NCBI GenBank assembly: GCA_022478985.1
Contig: JAKSZP010013339.1
Span: 79,454 to 143,453, forward strand
Direction: 5' to 3'
From: Massospora cicadina
Taxonomy: Eukaryota > Entomophthoromycota > Entomophthoromycetes > Entomophthorales > Entomophthoraceae
DNA length: 64,000 nucleotides
The translations under genes were made by a program, and so were the position numbers. A model generated the notes under the pieces. The model did not search any database. It was not told where the DNA came from and saw only the letters and a list, made by a program, of their open reading frames with translations. Shown piece by piece: positions 46,264-58,314 of the stretch. Within the stretch, counting starts at the first letter, position 1. Every line of letters begins with the position of its first letter.

Positions 46264-47058
46264 AGGATGATCCATGACAAAGGGTACAACAAAAAATTGT
46301 TGTTTAGGTAAATTTATCAAGAAGATAGCCAAAAAATAAACTACATCCTACCTTAGGGAAGGTGGTTGCCTTATAGTGAAGGGGGAAGGGAGCGTTGAAT
46401 TTTACAAAAACTAAGCTTTTTGCTGGATGGGCTATAAATGGCATCTTGAAACTTTGCAATAGAGTAGGTGGTAATATTTTAGAAGTCTCAGATGGCGTCA
46501 TAGAAGTTTTGGCTACCTTTCTGGAAGATTGAGGAGGAATTTAGCATAATGCTGCCAAACTTGTTTAATCTTGCTAGATGGGTAATTTACTAACAACAGT
46601 TCTGCTGAGACCCGTCCTATCAATTTTGAAAATCATGCAAAATTTTCTTTAAAATTTTATGATTTATGGGTTCAATACACGATCTGAACCATTAAAATAG
46701 CCCTGATCCATCTTGATATGAGGATTTGGATTTATATATGAATTTAATAATGGAGGGTCAGTTTTTTATATATTTTCAATGATTAAAACTCCTGGATTGG
46801 GACTGAGGATCTTGCTGGAGGGTCCTAAACTGAACCAGCTCTTTTCACACCCCTATAATTTTATTTATAAGATCAAAGGAGAGAAATGAGGGACAGATAG
46901 GGAGATTCTTGAGGAGCCAGGGCAGTAACCCATCTCTTATCTACTCATCAGCTAGGTCACTGGTCCTAGAAAGGGGCTCTATTGGGGCCTAGGCCTCTTC
47001 CTGCTTCTACGTGGAAATTGTTCATGATTTAGCTGAAGGCAAGTCATCTGAAATTACA
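46264..47058 (-). repeat. Element E 5' LTR, outer piece
   Basis: Continues the LTR of E after C2. It is collinear with about 32015-32802, ending near AAATTACA, followed by TATAT. Confidence 0.82.
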
Positions 47059-47063
47059 TATAT

Positions 47064-50000
47064 CAGCTTTATAAATACTTCAGCTTCAGCACAAGCTTCA
47101 TATCATTACAATAATATGTAACAGTTTATGAAAATAAGAAACTTAAAGTTAGATTCTGATTTCTTTAATATCAGATGCATTTTATATGCTGTTGTCCTTA
47201 CAATAAGTAAATTATAAAGATGTCTAAGCGTACTTTTTTATATATCTGATTTCTATTTAGAAAACTCTTTATCTAGCTAATTTTACACTAAAAAGTTTCA
47301 TCTTAAATAATTTATATAAATTTTGTTTTATTTAAGGACATACCAATGTAAAAAAACTTACATCACTTATACTGTAGTTTGAATAGAGTAACACATATGA
47401 TGAATTGCTTACTGCAATTTGGCTAAAGTGTATCATTAATGCTCTGTACACCCTCTAAACCTCAATGTTGATTATTTTTCTTGATCAGCACATACTGCAG
47501 TTGTCAGATATTTCTATATATTTTCTTTTGAAAATTAAACATATAAGTAACAATCAAAAAAGATTGTCTTAAGAAATATAGCTTTAATGTTATAAGAATA
47601 AGAACCCCTAACAGCTAAAAACCCACAATATTCCACATATGTGATACTAACAGTATATTCCATCTTATTATGTATAAGTATATGGCTATAATAATTATAT
47701 CTTTAAGTGAAAATCTCTGATGACACCATACTGATAAATATAAAAAATACTTTTTATTAGGCATACATCAATCTAAAATAATATCATGTGGCCATTTATT
47801 GGATCAAAAAGTTAAATGACATAATATAGGCATGCATTGCAATGGGCATTCCAGAAGAAGGTAAATCCCATTTTAAAAAATTGCAATAACTCAAGATTGT
47901 TTGTATATTGAACTTTTATTTCTTTTTATCACTTGAATAAATTAGCCCCTTTTAAATAATATCATTTTTATAATAATGAAGTTTTTTTTGATTAAGAGGA
48001 TATATTTCTTGTCTGGACTTAGCTTAACTCATTAGTTCTTTTATATTAAGTTCTCCAACAATAATTCTCTAAAACCATTTTCTATATTTTATGGACATAA
48101 GGAGTTGTCCTTTACCCTAACAAAATGAAAAGGTATTTGCGAGGTACAAGCCTACTTTTAGTATTGTACTGACGGGTATCCTTAAGATTAACACTAGAGA
48201 GCAACTAAAGGCAGAATCCCTTATTTCTAGTGTTCACTAATGAGGTATCTAACGCCATATATCCTCACCCACAATAAGCTGTTCACACCATTGAATATAA
48301 TCTATTAATAGTATCAACTAGTGGGTGAACAACAGCATTAGTGAAGAAACTAACCGCATGAGAATTACTCTTCAATTATTGTAATGGAAGCAAATGATGA
48401 TGAGAAGACTGGGCTCAGTCCTATTAAATCAGTTTAAAGTAGATAGAACATAAAGCCCATGGTATTATTCGCTCATATAATGTTTAAAGGAAAAATCTTA
48501 AACTCTCATGAGGAAGGTAATAGTTCAAATTTATCAAAAGCCCCCCAGAAAGCCAAATGTCTGTGTTGGGTGACATCAGGTTTTATGGGGCACCTACTAA
48601 ATGGATGAGAGGCAGGGAGAGTGACAACACCTTGTAATTATATGGTTTCATTTTATGGTTTATCTTTAAGTGCATAGTTCTGGTAATGGATTGCATATGT
48701 AAAATTTTATCAAAGGGATGTGATACTAGAATCAAACCAGTGTGCCAACAGATTGACAGATTGGAGGACTTTTTAGAGAATGGTTGACATCATAGTTGAT
48801 AAAGTAAATTATTAAACCAAATTTTTCTAGGCCAGAGACATAAAAGCCTGGCATATTCTGTTAACAATAAAAGGTAAAGCTTCTAAGGTAAGACAAAAAA
48901 TAAAGGGGAAGCGGTGTTGATACAAGAACTGGTAGAGAGCCTAGGAAAGGTGCTAATTTAAGAATTGTAGTTGTGAAATTGATTATGAGAAGAGCAAAAA
49001 TAAATAGATGCAAAATGACAGACTATTGGGTGATAAGAGATAATCTCTCAAATTAGTCTTAAGAGCTTGTTTTCTGATTATTAATTAGCAGCACTTAACT
49101 TACTGGATCAAAGGGTGATGAAACCAGTAACTAATTTGTTTGAGGCAAACTATGGAAGAATAAAATCTATTAAATGTAAAATTTTATGAGCTTTAATTGG
49201 CCTAAAAGGTTATAGTAATATTTCTATTATAGGCTTTCTTTATTGCACTGACCATTTGAAGCAAAGGAGCCATTTAAGATAGCTTTTAAAAGATGTAAAA
49301 ATCTGAGGAAACAAATCTTGAATCTAATGCCAGATTTAACTTAATTTAACTGAATCTAATAAATTATTTAATCAAGTCAGAGGCTTTTTTAGTAGGATAC
49401 CATGTGCCAAAGATACCGCTGGACCTAGAAGGCGACCCACGTATTAATTTGCCTCTAAACTGGCCCTCTTAGTTTATTCATAGAGTAAGGGTAGAAAGGG
49501 TGTCAGTAAGAGAGGGACGTTAAGGGGGAGGCAGCTTTAACAATCATCCACAACATGAGGAAGGTCTCCATCCTGAGTAAGGATCAATAAAAGATTTTAG
49601 ACCCTTCATGGAACTAAAGAGGTAATTAACGCAGTAGATAAATAGGGGTTGGTCCTCTGGGCTTACAAAAATTTTCTATAGAAGAACAGGTTATCCTATA
49701 GAAATATCAAATCATGGCGCATTACCTGGGCTACCATTAATGTACCAAGAGAGATCACGCATGGAATTCTGAGACCTTGTGACTAATCCAGCTACAAAGG
49801 AGCATCTTCTTAAGACATAGATCTAATGAGAATTTATGAATTAAAGTGTTGTGGAGAGACTAAGCAACAATTTTGTCTCATGCGTACATCTAAAAGTTTG
49901 TAAATGTATCCTTGAACCATCTAAAGATAACTTGAGGCTCGCAATAATGATATGGTATGACAAAGTAAAACACAAAGAGCGTTAAGTTAAATTAATAACA

Positions 50001-51475
50001 GTTCTATAATTTCTCTTCCTGAAATAATGTAATTTTTTGCAGCAAGATTGTGACTTATCCTGATACAATAACATCATATAGTATTATCTATCATCAATTA
50101 TATTATAAGAAATATGGAGTAGGACATTAGTCTTAAAGTTTTTGGAAAAGAACACAAAGTTTTAGCAATTCTTTAAGTCTTTTAACACTTAGTTCTGTCA
50201 GTGAAAATTAACGCACATGGTGTGATACTCAATCAAATCTCTTTTATTTAGCACAACAAAAATTCCTGAATTAAAAAACCTTGAATAACAACTGGAACAG
50301 GATTTGAACCGCATCAAAGAACAAAAAATCTTTTATTCTGATATCTACTGGTATACCAAAATCTAAAATGTACCTCACATCAAAAAAACTAATGACATAG
50401 GGAATCTAAAATTTTTAAACTCTAAATAATATAATCTCATATTGAATAAATTTAAAAACAAACAGATTATAGTTTAAAGCTCTAGACAAAGTCTACCGCC
50501 ATCTAAAACCTGGAGATTAATAAACTAAGTTAAGAACTGAGCTCCAAGCTAGGATGGATAAGCTTTAACAAGGATCTTAATATAAACATAGGAATAAGAC
50601 CTACTTGTAAGCTCTGGGACTTTAAAGATGAAAGAATACTTATGGACTTTGTTTCACTACTTCATGCACATATATCACAAATATCGAATACTGATTTAGG
50701 ACCTTATAGCCAAAAAAGTGTCCTAAAGAGACGTATAAATTTATTGGAAGCCAATTTTGTGGCTCATACTTGAAGATGACATGGAAACGGAGCGCAGGAG
50801 GTTGCAGGTGGTAAGGCGCCAGGTAAAAGGTGCCAAAAGAGGGAAAAATGCCAAGCAATATAAAGGAATGTATCAGGTTATCTCCAAGAGGTTTCCATAT
50901 AAATTTTTGGACTTAAAACACAGGCCAGTTGAAGCAAACCATCGGAGAGAGGAGTCCCTGAGAATTAAATGAGTTTGGATAGGTACTACGGTGGAAATTG
51001 GAGAAACATGATGCAGCATACTTTGCAGAATAGGTTGCAGAGTAGGAGTTGGTTTTGTATACATCAGGAGGGTCGGAAAAGAACCTGAAAATAAGCCTGG
51101 CCATTCTGATAGGATTTAACCAATGTTTTAGCAATAAAAGTCCTTAAAAAGCTGGGAAACCTTAGGCTAAATATATATAACTTTATTCAAGTGTATATTA
51201 GTATTTGTTAAAAACAAGATCATTTCTCAGCTTGGATGTCAATATAAGAGAAGTTTTGTGATGGTTATAAACAATTACCAGAACTTAACTATACCAAAAA
51301 GTTTCCGCCTTTCAGAAAAATCGAAATCTTCCAAATTTGGCTGAATTCCATTACCTTGTATCTGCTTATTTTCTAAGTTTTTGAGCTAATTTCTATCGAA
51401 TTTTCTGCCTTTATGTTACCATTTGCTTCAGGCCTTACTGATAAAGAAAGAATCCATTTGCATTCAATGACCTTA
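47064..51475. other. AT-rich spacer with scattered remnants
   Basis: No element with paired LTRs was found. A short fragment resembling the LTR of E lies at 48570-48635. A GC-richer patch at 50640-51134 has overlapping frames on both strands. The plus frame 50757-50972 encodes a very basic 71-residue peptide without a true ATG start; the minus frames give hydrophobic peptides. I cannot decide which, if any, is real. Confidence 0.4.
48570..48635 (-). repeat. Fragment of an E-type LTR
   Basis: GAGAGGCAGGGAGAGTGAC and the following ACAACACCT closely match 31659-31686 of the 3' LTR of E, with weaker similarity to its left. The strand given assumes the same orientation as E. Confidence 0.5.
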
Positions 51476-51480
51476 GATAG

Positions 51481-52614
51481 TGAAAAATTTACTCTAGGTT
51501 GACTATTAGCCATCATCCAGTAACCTTTTTACTGCACAGGTTTGATTTCCTCGTGCACTTTGTTGCATTGTATAGAATGCATTAATCAATGATAATATGG
51601 AGACTATTATCCGTAGTTGAGATTGAATTAATATTAGGCCCAACGATTTGGCCAGTACTTCTGATAAATTACTCTGTAAGTCATACTCATAGGAAATGTT
51701 CCCTATATTCTTGGTCACCTGATCTTTGTTAAGATACTCGGTGACAGTCTCTCTTGGCCCAACACACAGTTGGCAGCTATCCCTGATTGTGGTTCCTTTG
51801 TCTCTAGATCCCCACTCAGATCTTTAATCTTCTCTCTGAGAGTCTTCCAATTATTGCCTTCTGCAATAATATCCTTGAGATAAAATGACACAATAGAAGC
51901 TGATAGTCTAACTATACACTGAATTGATAATACTACTGTAAAGTACTTGTTACCTTAAAACTAAGTTTTTTATTATAGTAAATCCTAGGGAATTATATAG
52001 TAGGGGATTCGACTGTCTAGCCCTCAATTGACACCTCTTTAATGAAATGGCAGCCGTTGCCATTGAATTACCCTTCCTTGTCTCAGCAGCGATGGTCTTC
52101 CCCATCCTGGTTAGGATTCAGTCATTGGACATCTTTAAGACCTCAAACAAAAACAGTCGGAAAACATGTCCTTAACATCTTCCTCTCAATCCAAGCAAAC
52201 CAACCATATTTGGCTAGCGACCTGCTTAGGTAATGGGACTTATTACCCAATATGGCAGGTCAATTCACCAACCAATTGATTCTTTAGTTGCAGGCAGCAT
52301 CACTTGCCTTGCAACTTGCTCCCTTAATTTCCAATCATTCAGTGATAAAACCTGACTGATCCCAACCGGTACACCTGATAGTTAATCACTATCAGATGCC
52401 CCTATTTTGTTGGCCACTCCACGCAATAAGATCTTAGGTAAACATCCGGATTGATCCCCAATGAATACAACCAGATGAATATCCCAAGTTACCCCAAACG
52501 TAGTTCCTCCAAAACTCAGGCCAACCAATTCTTGATTCACTTCGCCTTAGGGAATTTTTTTCCTAGCGATAACAGGTAATCTAGCAGGCTGGGTATATGG
52601 CAAAAATCCCAACA
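51481..52614 (-). repeat. Element B 3' LTR
   Basis: 1134 bp, plus-strand start TGAAAAATTT, end TCCCAACA. Collinear with 59873-61006 throughout. Confidence 0.93.
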
Positions 52615-52624
52615 CCCCCCTCTT
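52615..52624 (-). other. Element B polypurine tract
   Basis: The element strand reads AAGAGGGGGG directly before TGTTGGG at the start of the 3' LTR. Confidence 0.85.
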
Positions 52625-54170
52625 GCCTAGATTTCCAGTGGGAAAGGGACTTGGGTATGAGAACACCGCTTTGGACACCTGGTTGAATACTTCATTAATT
52701 CAAGTGGAGTACACTAGTCAATACTCAGCACTGCTTGGGATGACCTTCAGCATACGGCATTCTTCCTCTTCCTCCTTGCTATCGCCTTCTCAGAGCGTGG
52801 TCCCCATGACCTTCTGTCATTCTGGGCTGATCGATTTACTCATGACAATATTAGTCCCAGGATCTGGTTTTCCCCCATTAGGGTATATTACCTGCTGTCA
52901 TATTCAGGATTCTTGGTCTGGCGTCCTTAATTTCCTGATGTTCTCCTTGTCCTAGACAGGAGACTCTTGACATCCATGTTCATTTCGTGGCTTGATTAAG
53001 AATACTTATTTCTATTCACCCTCATTATTTCACTCATAACCTCTTGGCATAAGTCATTTTAATTCTTCCCTTGGAGAGCTTATCTCATTGATTTTGAGAT
53101 TAATTTCTCCAAAATTGGAGCCTAATGGATTATAGAGTGGTAATGTCAACTTCTATATATGTCTGACATCCCCCCTCTTATCCAGCTCATATGTCTAATT
53201 CCGAATCTCACTACCAGAAGCTCCTCAATAGTCTATCTGATCCAGACCTCCATATCTTTCAGCAGATGAGTCGAGATGCTTGATGGAACCTCTTTTATGG
53301 TCCTTCCAGGACTCATACGCCTAGTCTGGATCAAGCGGCTAGTTCTTTTATCAAATTACTGGAAACGGTAACAAATCCTTCCAAAACCAGGTGTGACATC
53401 ATTTGAACAACTAGCAGCCTACTCTTTCCTTTCAGTCAATTCTAGAGTTGGACTTTGAAACCCTCCTGGATTTAACTCCTTTTGCTGATGCTCCAAACAT
53501 CATCATAGATGCTCCAAAGATTTTTCCAGTTGCTCTGAATCATTCGTTTCTGGCTGGGTCAGACCTGCTCCCTGAGTTCCTCTTCCATCTTGGTCAATTT
53601 TACAAACCCGCTGTTCTGGTTTCTGAGCTCTCAATTGGTAACAGCATACACTTTGAGCTCCCCTACGCTGAACTCTGGGCCCAAGTCACTGAGGCTTTGA
53701 CATTAGCGCTGAATCCTTCTGATCTTAACAACCTTATAGATTGGGATACTGCCTCTTATGCTCTTTGCTTTGCTGGCCAAGTTCTTCGAAGTTGGTCTAT
53801 GAAGCTTCCAGCCTCACTTGGTTTCCACTGGTCATTCAGCTTTAGCTTCCATGAAGCCCATAGTCACCATTTGCAGAATGCAATCCGCTCTCTGCACAAC
53901 TATATCTTCTCTGGAGCTTCCCATCGCTATCTTTCACTGATGGTGTTCATAAAGGGCATGATTCAGTAACCCCCATCAAGTATTCCTTCTTCGTTGCCCG
54001 CCCACATGTCCAGTGTCCTTGATGAAGCCCATCGGTAGGTGCTCAGGACAAATTTTCTAGCTCCAGTGCCATATTGGGATTACTCAGGTTATTCACTGAT
54101 TGCCTCTTTATTTAATGCTGCTTTCCTCCCCGCTCCAGGGTTTTGCATTTGGCATTTTCTGACATCTTAA
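52623..54170 (+). pseudogene. Element B antisense gene between integrase and 3' LTR
   Basis: The strand opposite to pol carries a coding-like region of about 1.5 kb. The main frame is open for 173 codons (53448-53969). After a single TAA it stays coding-like through AHMSSVLDEAHR (54018-54032 for LDEAH) and a TAG to a TAA at 54168. Upstream, in other phases, are an ATG at 53191 (MSNSESHYQKLLNSLSDPD) and a stretch near 52795-52980 (ERGPHDLLSFWADRFTHDN). The protein looks soluble and globular, rich in Leu, Ser, His and Phe (ELPYAELWAQVTEALTLAL, DTASYALCFAGQVLRSW). No domain recognised. GC content is higher than the surroundings. C2 has a homologous frame in the same place. Confidence 0.65.
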
Positions 54171-54354
54171 TTTCCCTTCCCCTAGTCACTTTTTCTCAGG
54201 GCTGGCGTCCACTCAATGAACGTGGTTTTGTGTAGGTCTCACCCTCACAAGAGTCCAATCACATATCAATTTCAACGGGCTGTTCATTCCTACAGAGATC
54301 CATCCTCCCTCTCCCAAGAGGTGACATAGGCGGAACATCCCCATACTGAGGACA

Positions 54355-54470
54355 ATCAATAAAATAAAAATTATAAAAATATATCTGCTTTTTTATCTAT
54401 GCATTTTAAAAATCTTTTTTCCAATATTTTTTATCAATTTTTTATCTTTATTTTTCTTTTTTACTATGGG
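54355..54470. other. A/T-rich hinge between integrase and antisense gene in B
   Basis: A long A/T tract begins with AATAAAATAAAA on the plus strand just after the antisense coding stretch, and holds AATAAAG on the minus strand. It is suited to poly(A) signalling in both directions. Confidence 0.45.
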
Positions 54471-54899
54471 ACTTGACCTTGTTTTGGTTCAGAGGTCCAT
54501 CTTTTCCCCCAAATTGGGTCCTGGGTACTTAAACCTACCAGTTTTCCATGGTTAAGAGACCCTTTTTTGGACTTAACCATCTAGACTGATTCAGAGGTCA
54601 TTTTTTGGACTTGACCTAATCATCAGGACATGACCAACATAATGGTTCATCAGTCCTTTGGGAACTCTTTTATTTTTTTTCCTTGACCCAACGCTTTAGA
54701 TACTTAGCGTGGACTCAATTTACAACTCTTCCATCCAAGAGATTCTTAATGGAGTAAGCATCAGTCACCATCTTAAAAATTACTTTGAAAGGACCTGACC
54801 ACAACGCATCTAATTTATTTCTTCATCCAAAACCATGCATATTGTAATAGGCGACTCTTTCCCCTATTCAGATTTTTTCTAAGGCTGGTCAGTTTTTGT

Positions 54900-55770
54900 C
54901 ATCCATCAATTCACTCATATCTTTTTCTTCATGGTTGTATTGAATGCTTGCAATTGCATATCAATCAGGATAAACATCAGTCGGTTCAAGTATTGCTTGG
55001 TACTCATCCCCTACGTAGGTTCCACCACCCAATATAAAATTGGTGGCAACGCGGTCTTTCTTCCATATATTAATTCAAACGGCGTCTTTCCTGTTGCTGT
55101 ATGATGACTAATGTTGTAGGCAAACGTCACTGAACTCAGGTATGTTCCCCACACGGAAGTTCTCCCTGCGACTAGCTTCCTCAGTGTCATGGCCAGCGTT
55201 CCATTGACCCATTCTACCAGTCTGTTTGTCTCTGGCCAGTATGGTACTGACACAACTCCTCGGATCCTCATTATTTTATTTAACCTCAGGATCACATGAG
55301 ATGTGAAGCTGGTCCCATTGTTGCTCAGTAGGACTTGCAAACATCCATGCTGGTATACCACTCGATACAGGATGAATCTAGCAGTACTGGTAGCGTCTAC
55401 TCTGGTTAGGGCCTTCATTTTGACCCATCTCATCAGATGGTTGATAGCAACTATGATGTACTTGACTCCCCCTGTGCTCATTGTCAGTGGTCTCATCATG
55501 TCAATGGACACCGTGTGCAAGGCAAATCCAGGGCGGACCAGTCAGTATCCAGTTGTATTATTGTGTGGTCTGTGCAGCTGGCACTCCATGCAACAAGTCA
55601 GATGATCCGCGACATTGTAGTTGATCGATTTCCAGTAATAATACTAGTAATTATGGTCAGTTGTTTTCCTAAGGCCTCCATGCCCAACAACCTTGTGAGC
55701 AACTTGTACTATTGCTGCTCTTTCTGGAAGCTTTTGGAATGATAGCCACATCCCGTTGATTGTCTTGAAT
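54900..55770 (-). pseudogene. Element B integrase
   Basis: Zinc-region GHGGLRKT and CCMECQLHRPHN are at 55560-55690. The frame 55520-55011 (169 codons) starts HTVSIDMMRPL with the first Asp. It has QVLLSNNGTSFTS, where the second catalytic Asp is Asn (55320-55322), and TNRLVEWVNGTLAMTLRKL with the Glu kept. It then reads TGKTPFELIYGRKTALPPIL. The C-terminal domain runs on in broken frames. Confidence 0.87.
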
Positions 55771-55879
55771 ACTTGTATATCCATAGTCTCAATTTTTAAC
55801 ACTTTTAAAAGCGCAACTTAGATTTCTTTAGGCTTGTCCCTGATTCTTCCTTCGACCATTCTCTGGAATAGCTCATCTG

Positions 55880-56330
55880 ACTGCGGGTATACCAACTGGA
55901 CCATTGGCAAAACAATAAGCCATCCGCGTTCAAGTGAGAAGCCCCTGCTCAGCGGACTATCTCATAATCATAAGCCTGAAGCTTAAGTGACTATCAGGCC
56001 AGTCGTCCTTCCAGTTCTCTTATATTGTGTAGCCAATGCAGTGAAGAGTGGTCCGTCACCACCTTAAAGTGCGTTCCATGGACGTACACCCAAAAACTGC
56101 TTGCATGTATATATGACCGCAAGGCATTCCCGCTCACTCACGATGTAGTTCCTCTCAAAGGCTGAGAGTGTCTGGCTCACATACACCACCGGATGCTTGT
56201 CCCCAAGTTCATCTACTTGGCTCAGTATGGGCGCCAATTGCTGTCAATGAAGCATCGGTTTGAATGATAAACTCATAATCGAAATTTGGATATTTCAGAA
56301 TTGGTAAAACTATTAAATACCAGCGTAACT
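55880..56330 (-). pseudogene. Element B RNase H
   Basis: DYEFIIQTDASLTAIGA starts the domain. HPVVYVSQTLSAFERNYI and ECLAVIYTCKQF follow in frame or with small shifts. The end near 55900 is decayed. Confidence 0.75.
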
Positions 56331-56474
56331 AATCAAAGGAGTCCTGGGCCTCTTCATTCCATACAAATCCTTTTTTGGATCCTTTAATAAATGAAATAAA
56401 GGTTTGGCTATTCATGAGAAGTCCCAAATAAATTTTCTATAGTATCTGACCATCTCAAGGAATACTTGGATGTC

Positions 56475-57192
56475 TCAGATACTCTTTGGTAAAGCCATAC
56501 GCTCTATAGCTGCTATCTTATGGGTTTGCGGCTGCAATCCACTTGAGTTGATCACATATCCCAGGTATACCAACTCTTTCTTGAAGAAGTGGCACTTCCT
56601 TGGCTTGATCTCCAGGTTAGCCGCGGACAGTCTCTTAAAAACTTCTTTCAAGTGGTGCAGGTGATCAGTAAACGTTCTACTGAACACATTGATATCGTCC
56701 AGATATACCAGGATGCACAACAACTTCAGGTCGAGAATATCGCGTCCATGGCCCTCTGGAACGTCGCAAGCGCATTGCAGAGACCCTGAGGCATCCTTGT
56801 CAGCTGATATAACCCCTGCGTGGTAATAATCGCGCATTTTTCTTGGTCTTCTTCTGGCAAGTTGATCTGCCAATATCCCGAGATTAGAACTATTGTGGAG
56901 AAATACTTTGCTTCTCTTAAATGATCCAGCGCATTGTGATCCTTGGTAGGGGATACATATCCTTCTTTGTAATTTTGTTCAGCCTCTGGTAGTCAATCAC
57001 CACCCAGTTTATTCCATCCTTCTTCTTCATGATCAGAACTGGACTTGCCCAGGGATTTGACAACAGAACTAGAAGCCCATGCTTCACTAGTTTGCTGATC
57101 TCATCCTCCACTACCACTTTGGTGGGTTTTGATCTTTGAATCAGTCTCATCCTAATCAGTAGATTTTCCCCGGTGTTGACCTTGTGAATCAT
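56475..57192 (-). pseudogene. Element B reverse transcriptase
   Basis: Segment 57192-56917 has the fingers ([20 protein letters not shown]). Segment 56873-56475 has LLCILVYLDDINVFSRTFTD, with YLDD intact, and the thumb (KPRKCHFFKKELVYLGYVIN). The palm between them is in a different frame. Confidence 0.87.
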
Positions 57193-57477
57193 GTCTCATG
57201 TGCATCCCAAAGCATGGTCATCCTGAAGAACACTTCCCGATATTTCTCAAATAGTTTGAGCACCTCCTCCTGTTAGCCTTCCAGCAGATCAGCGAGCTGC
57301 TCCCAATCAACCAATCAGGTTGATGCTTTTGGCTACCCCAGCCAGTAATCCCATTTCATTGAGAGACCCAAAATTGTGGAATCATCTCAATTTGGCTGTC
57401 AGGATCAAATGAATAAACGCGGTGATCTGATTCCTCTTGATCTTCTTCAGTTTTTAGCTCAAATTCGCCAGGAGAAC

Positions 57478-57690
57478 TCATATTTCTCCATGGCCTGGCA
57501 TTATTATCCCAGGAGCCACCCATGGCTCCACTCTGGACCTCTTCCAGGGGCTTCTGACTTCCCCATACAACTGCATAGGAATCTCCAAAGTCAATCCAGT
57601 GTCAACTATTATCTGCAATCCAGTTGGTATGGTCCTTTCTTTCTTGATACTTAATGGAATTCCCCAGTTCTCTAGGATTTCAACCGGCAT
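57478..57690 (-). pseudogene. Element B dUTPase-like module
   Basis: A 70-codon open frame reads TIPTGLQIIVDTGLTLEIP, LYGEVRSPW, then WVAPGIIMPGHGEI. The order and spacing (an Ile-Pro lead, VDTG, EIP, YGEV, then a GII turn and GEI) resemble trimeric dUTPase. The Asp of the GVID turn is missing, and the PRSG-type motif is replaced, so it should not hydrolyse dUTP. This is the best preserved of the three copies. Confidence 0.55.
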
Positions 57691-57833
57691 CTCACGTCGC
57701 TTCCTACCAACTAATTGGTATCAAATTGGTACAATGCCATCATTGTATATCAGATTAATGAAGTTGTTTCTCCGATTCAATAAAAATTCACCATCCTTTT
57801 GGTATACCGATGATAATGTCTGACCCAGGATGG

Positions 57834-58208
57834 TCAACATATTATCCTCAAAGTTACATTTAACTCTGTACTTCCATTGAACTTCGTTCCAATCAGGATA
57901 TCATAGTTTTGGTTCACCAAAACTATTGATGGTGCAGATATATCCAATAACCCAAATTGTAGTGGCAGCGCACTATACGCTCCACAGGAAATGGTGGTGT
58001 TTGGCCTAGCTGTCCTATATTCTCTCTTGTGTTCCAAGTCTGGCGAGATCTTCATCCTCTTCACCAGCTTGGTTGACACAATATTGATGGGGACTCCGAT
58101 GTTGACAGTCACCATAACCCTCACTTGATTCACTTGAATATCTATATAAGTACACTTGGAGTATTTTTTTATAGTATTTACTGAGTGAATGGCGGCGTTA
58201 TTAGACAA
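57834..58208 (-). pseudogene. Element B aspartic protease
   Basis: A 124-codon open frame carries VMVTVNIGVPINIVSTKL: the catalytic Asp is Asn (58101-58103) and Thr is Ile, so DTG reads NIG. The C-terminal part YDILIGTKF is conserved. The domain is uninterrupted but inactive by its key residue. Confidence 0.85.
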
Positions 58209-58314
58209 ATCTAAGGTTTAAATAATTTGCACCAATAATTCAGGAAACGATTCCTTTATCGCACCAAGGGGTATTGACAGATTGGCCTCATATAAACGGA
58301 CGTCTGATAACTCT

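Larger units (their letters stand above)
31411..47058 (-). mobile_element. Chromovirus E, 5' LTR split by C2
   Basis: The 3' LTR is 31411-32802. The 5' LTR is in two pieces, 36476-37072 and 46264-47058, whose sum (about 1.39 kb) equals the intact copy. TATAT flanks both outer ends (31406-31410 and 47059-47063), though this is low-complexity. Between the LTRs lie a protease, RT, RNase H, integrase and chromodomain on the minus strand, all with stops. No gag is present. LTR divergence is high, so E is older than C2, which is nested in it. Confidence 0.85.

Noticed and set aside
55303..55742. Two overlapping plus frames of about 100 codons
   Set aside because: They are shadows of B integrase. 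Unlike 53448-54170, they oppose a recognised sense domain and are not conserved in C2.
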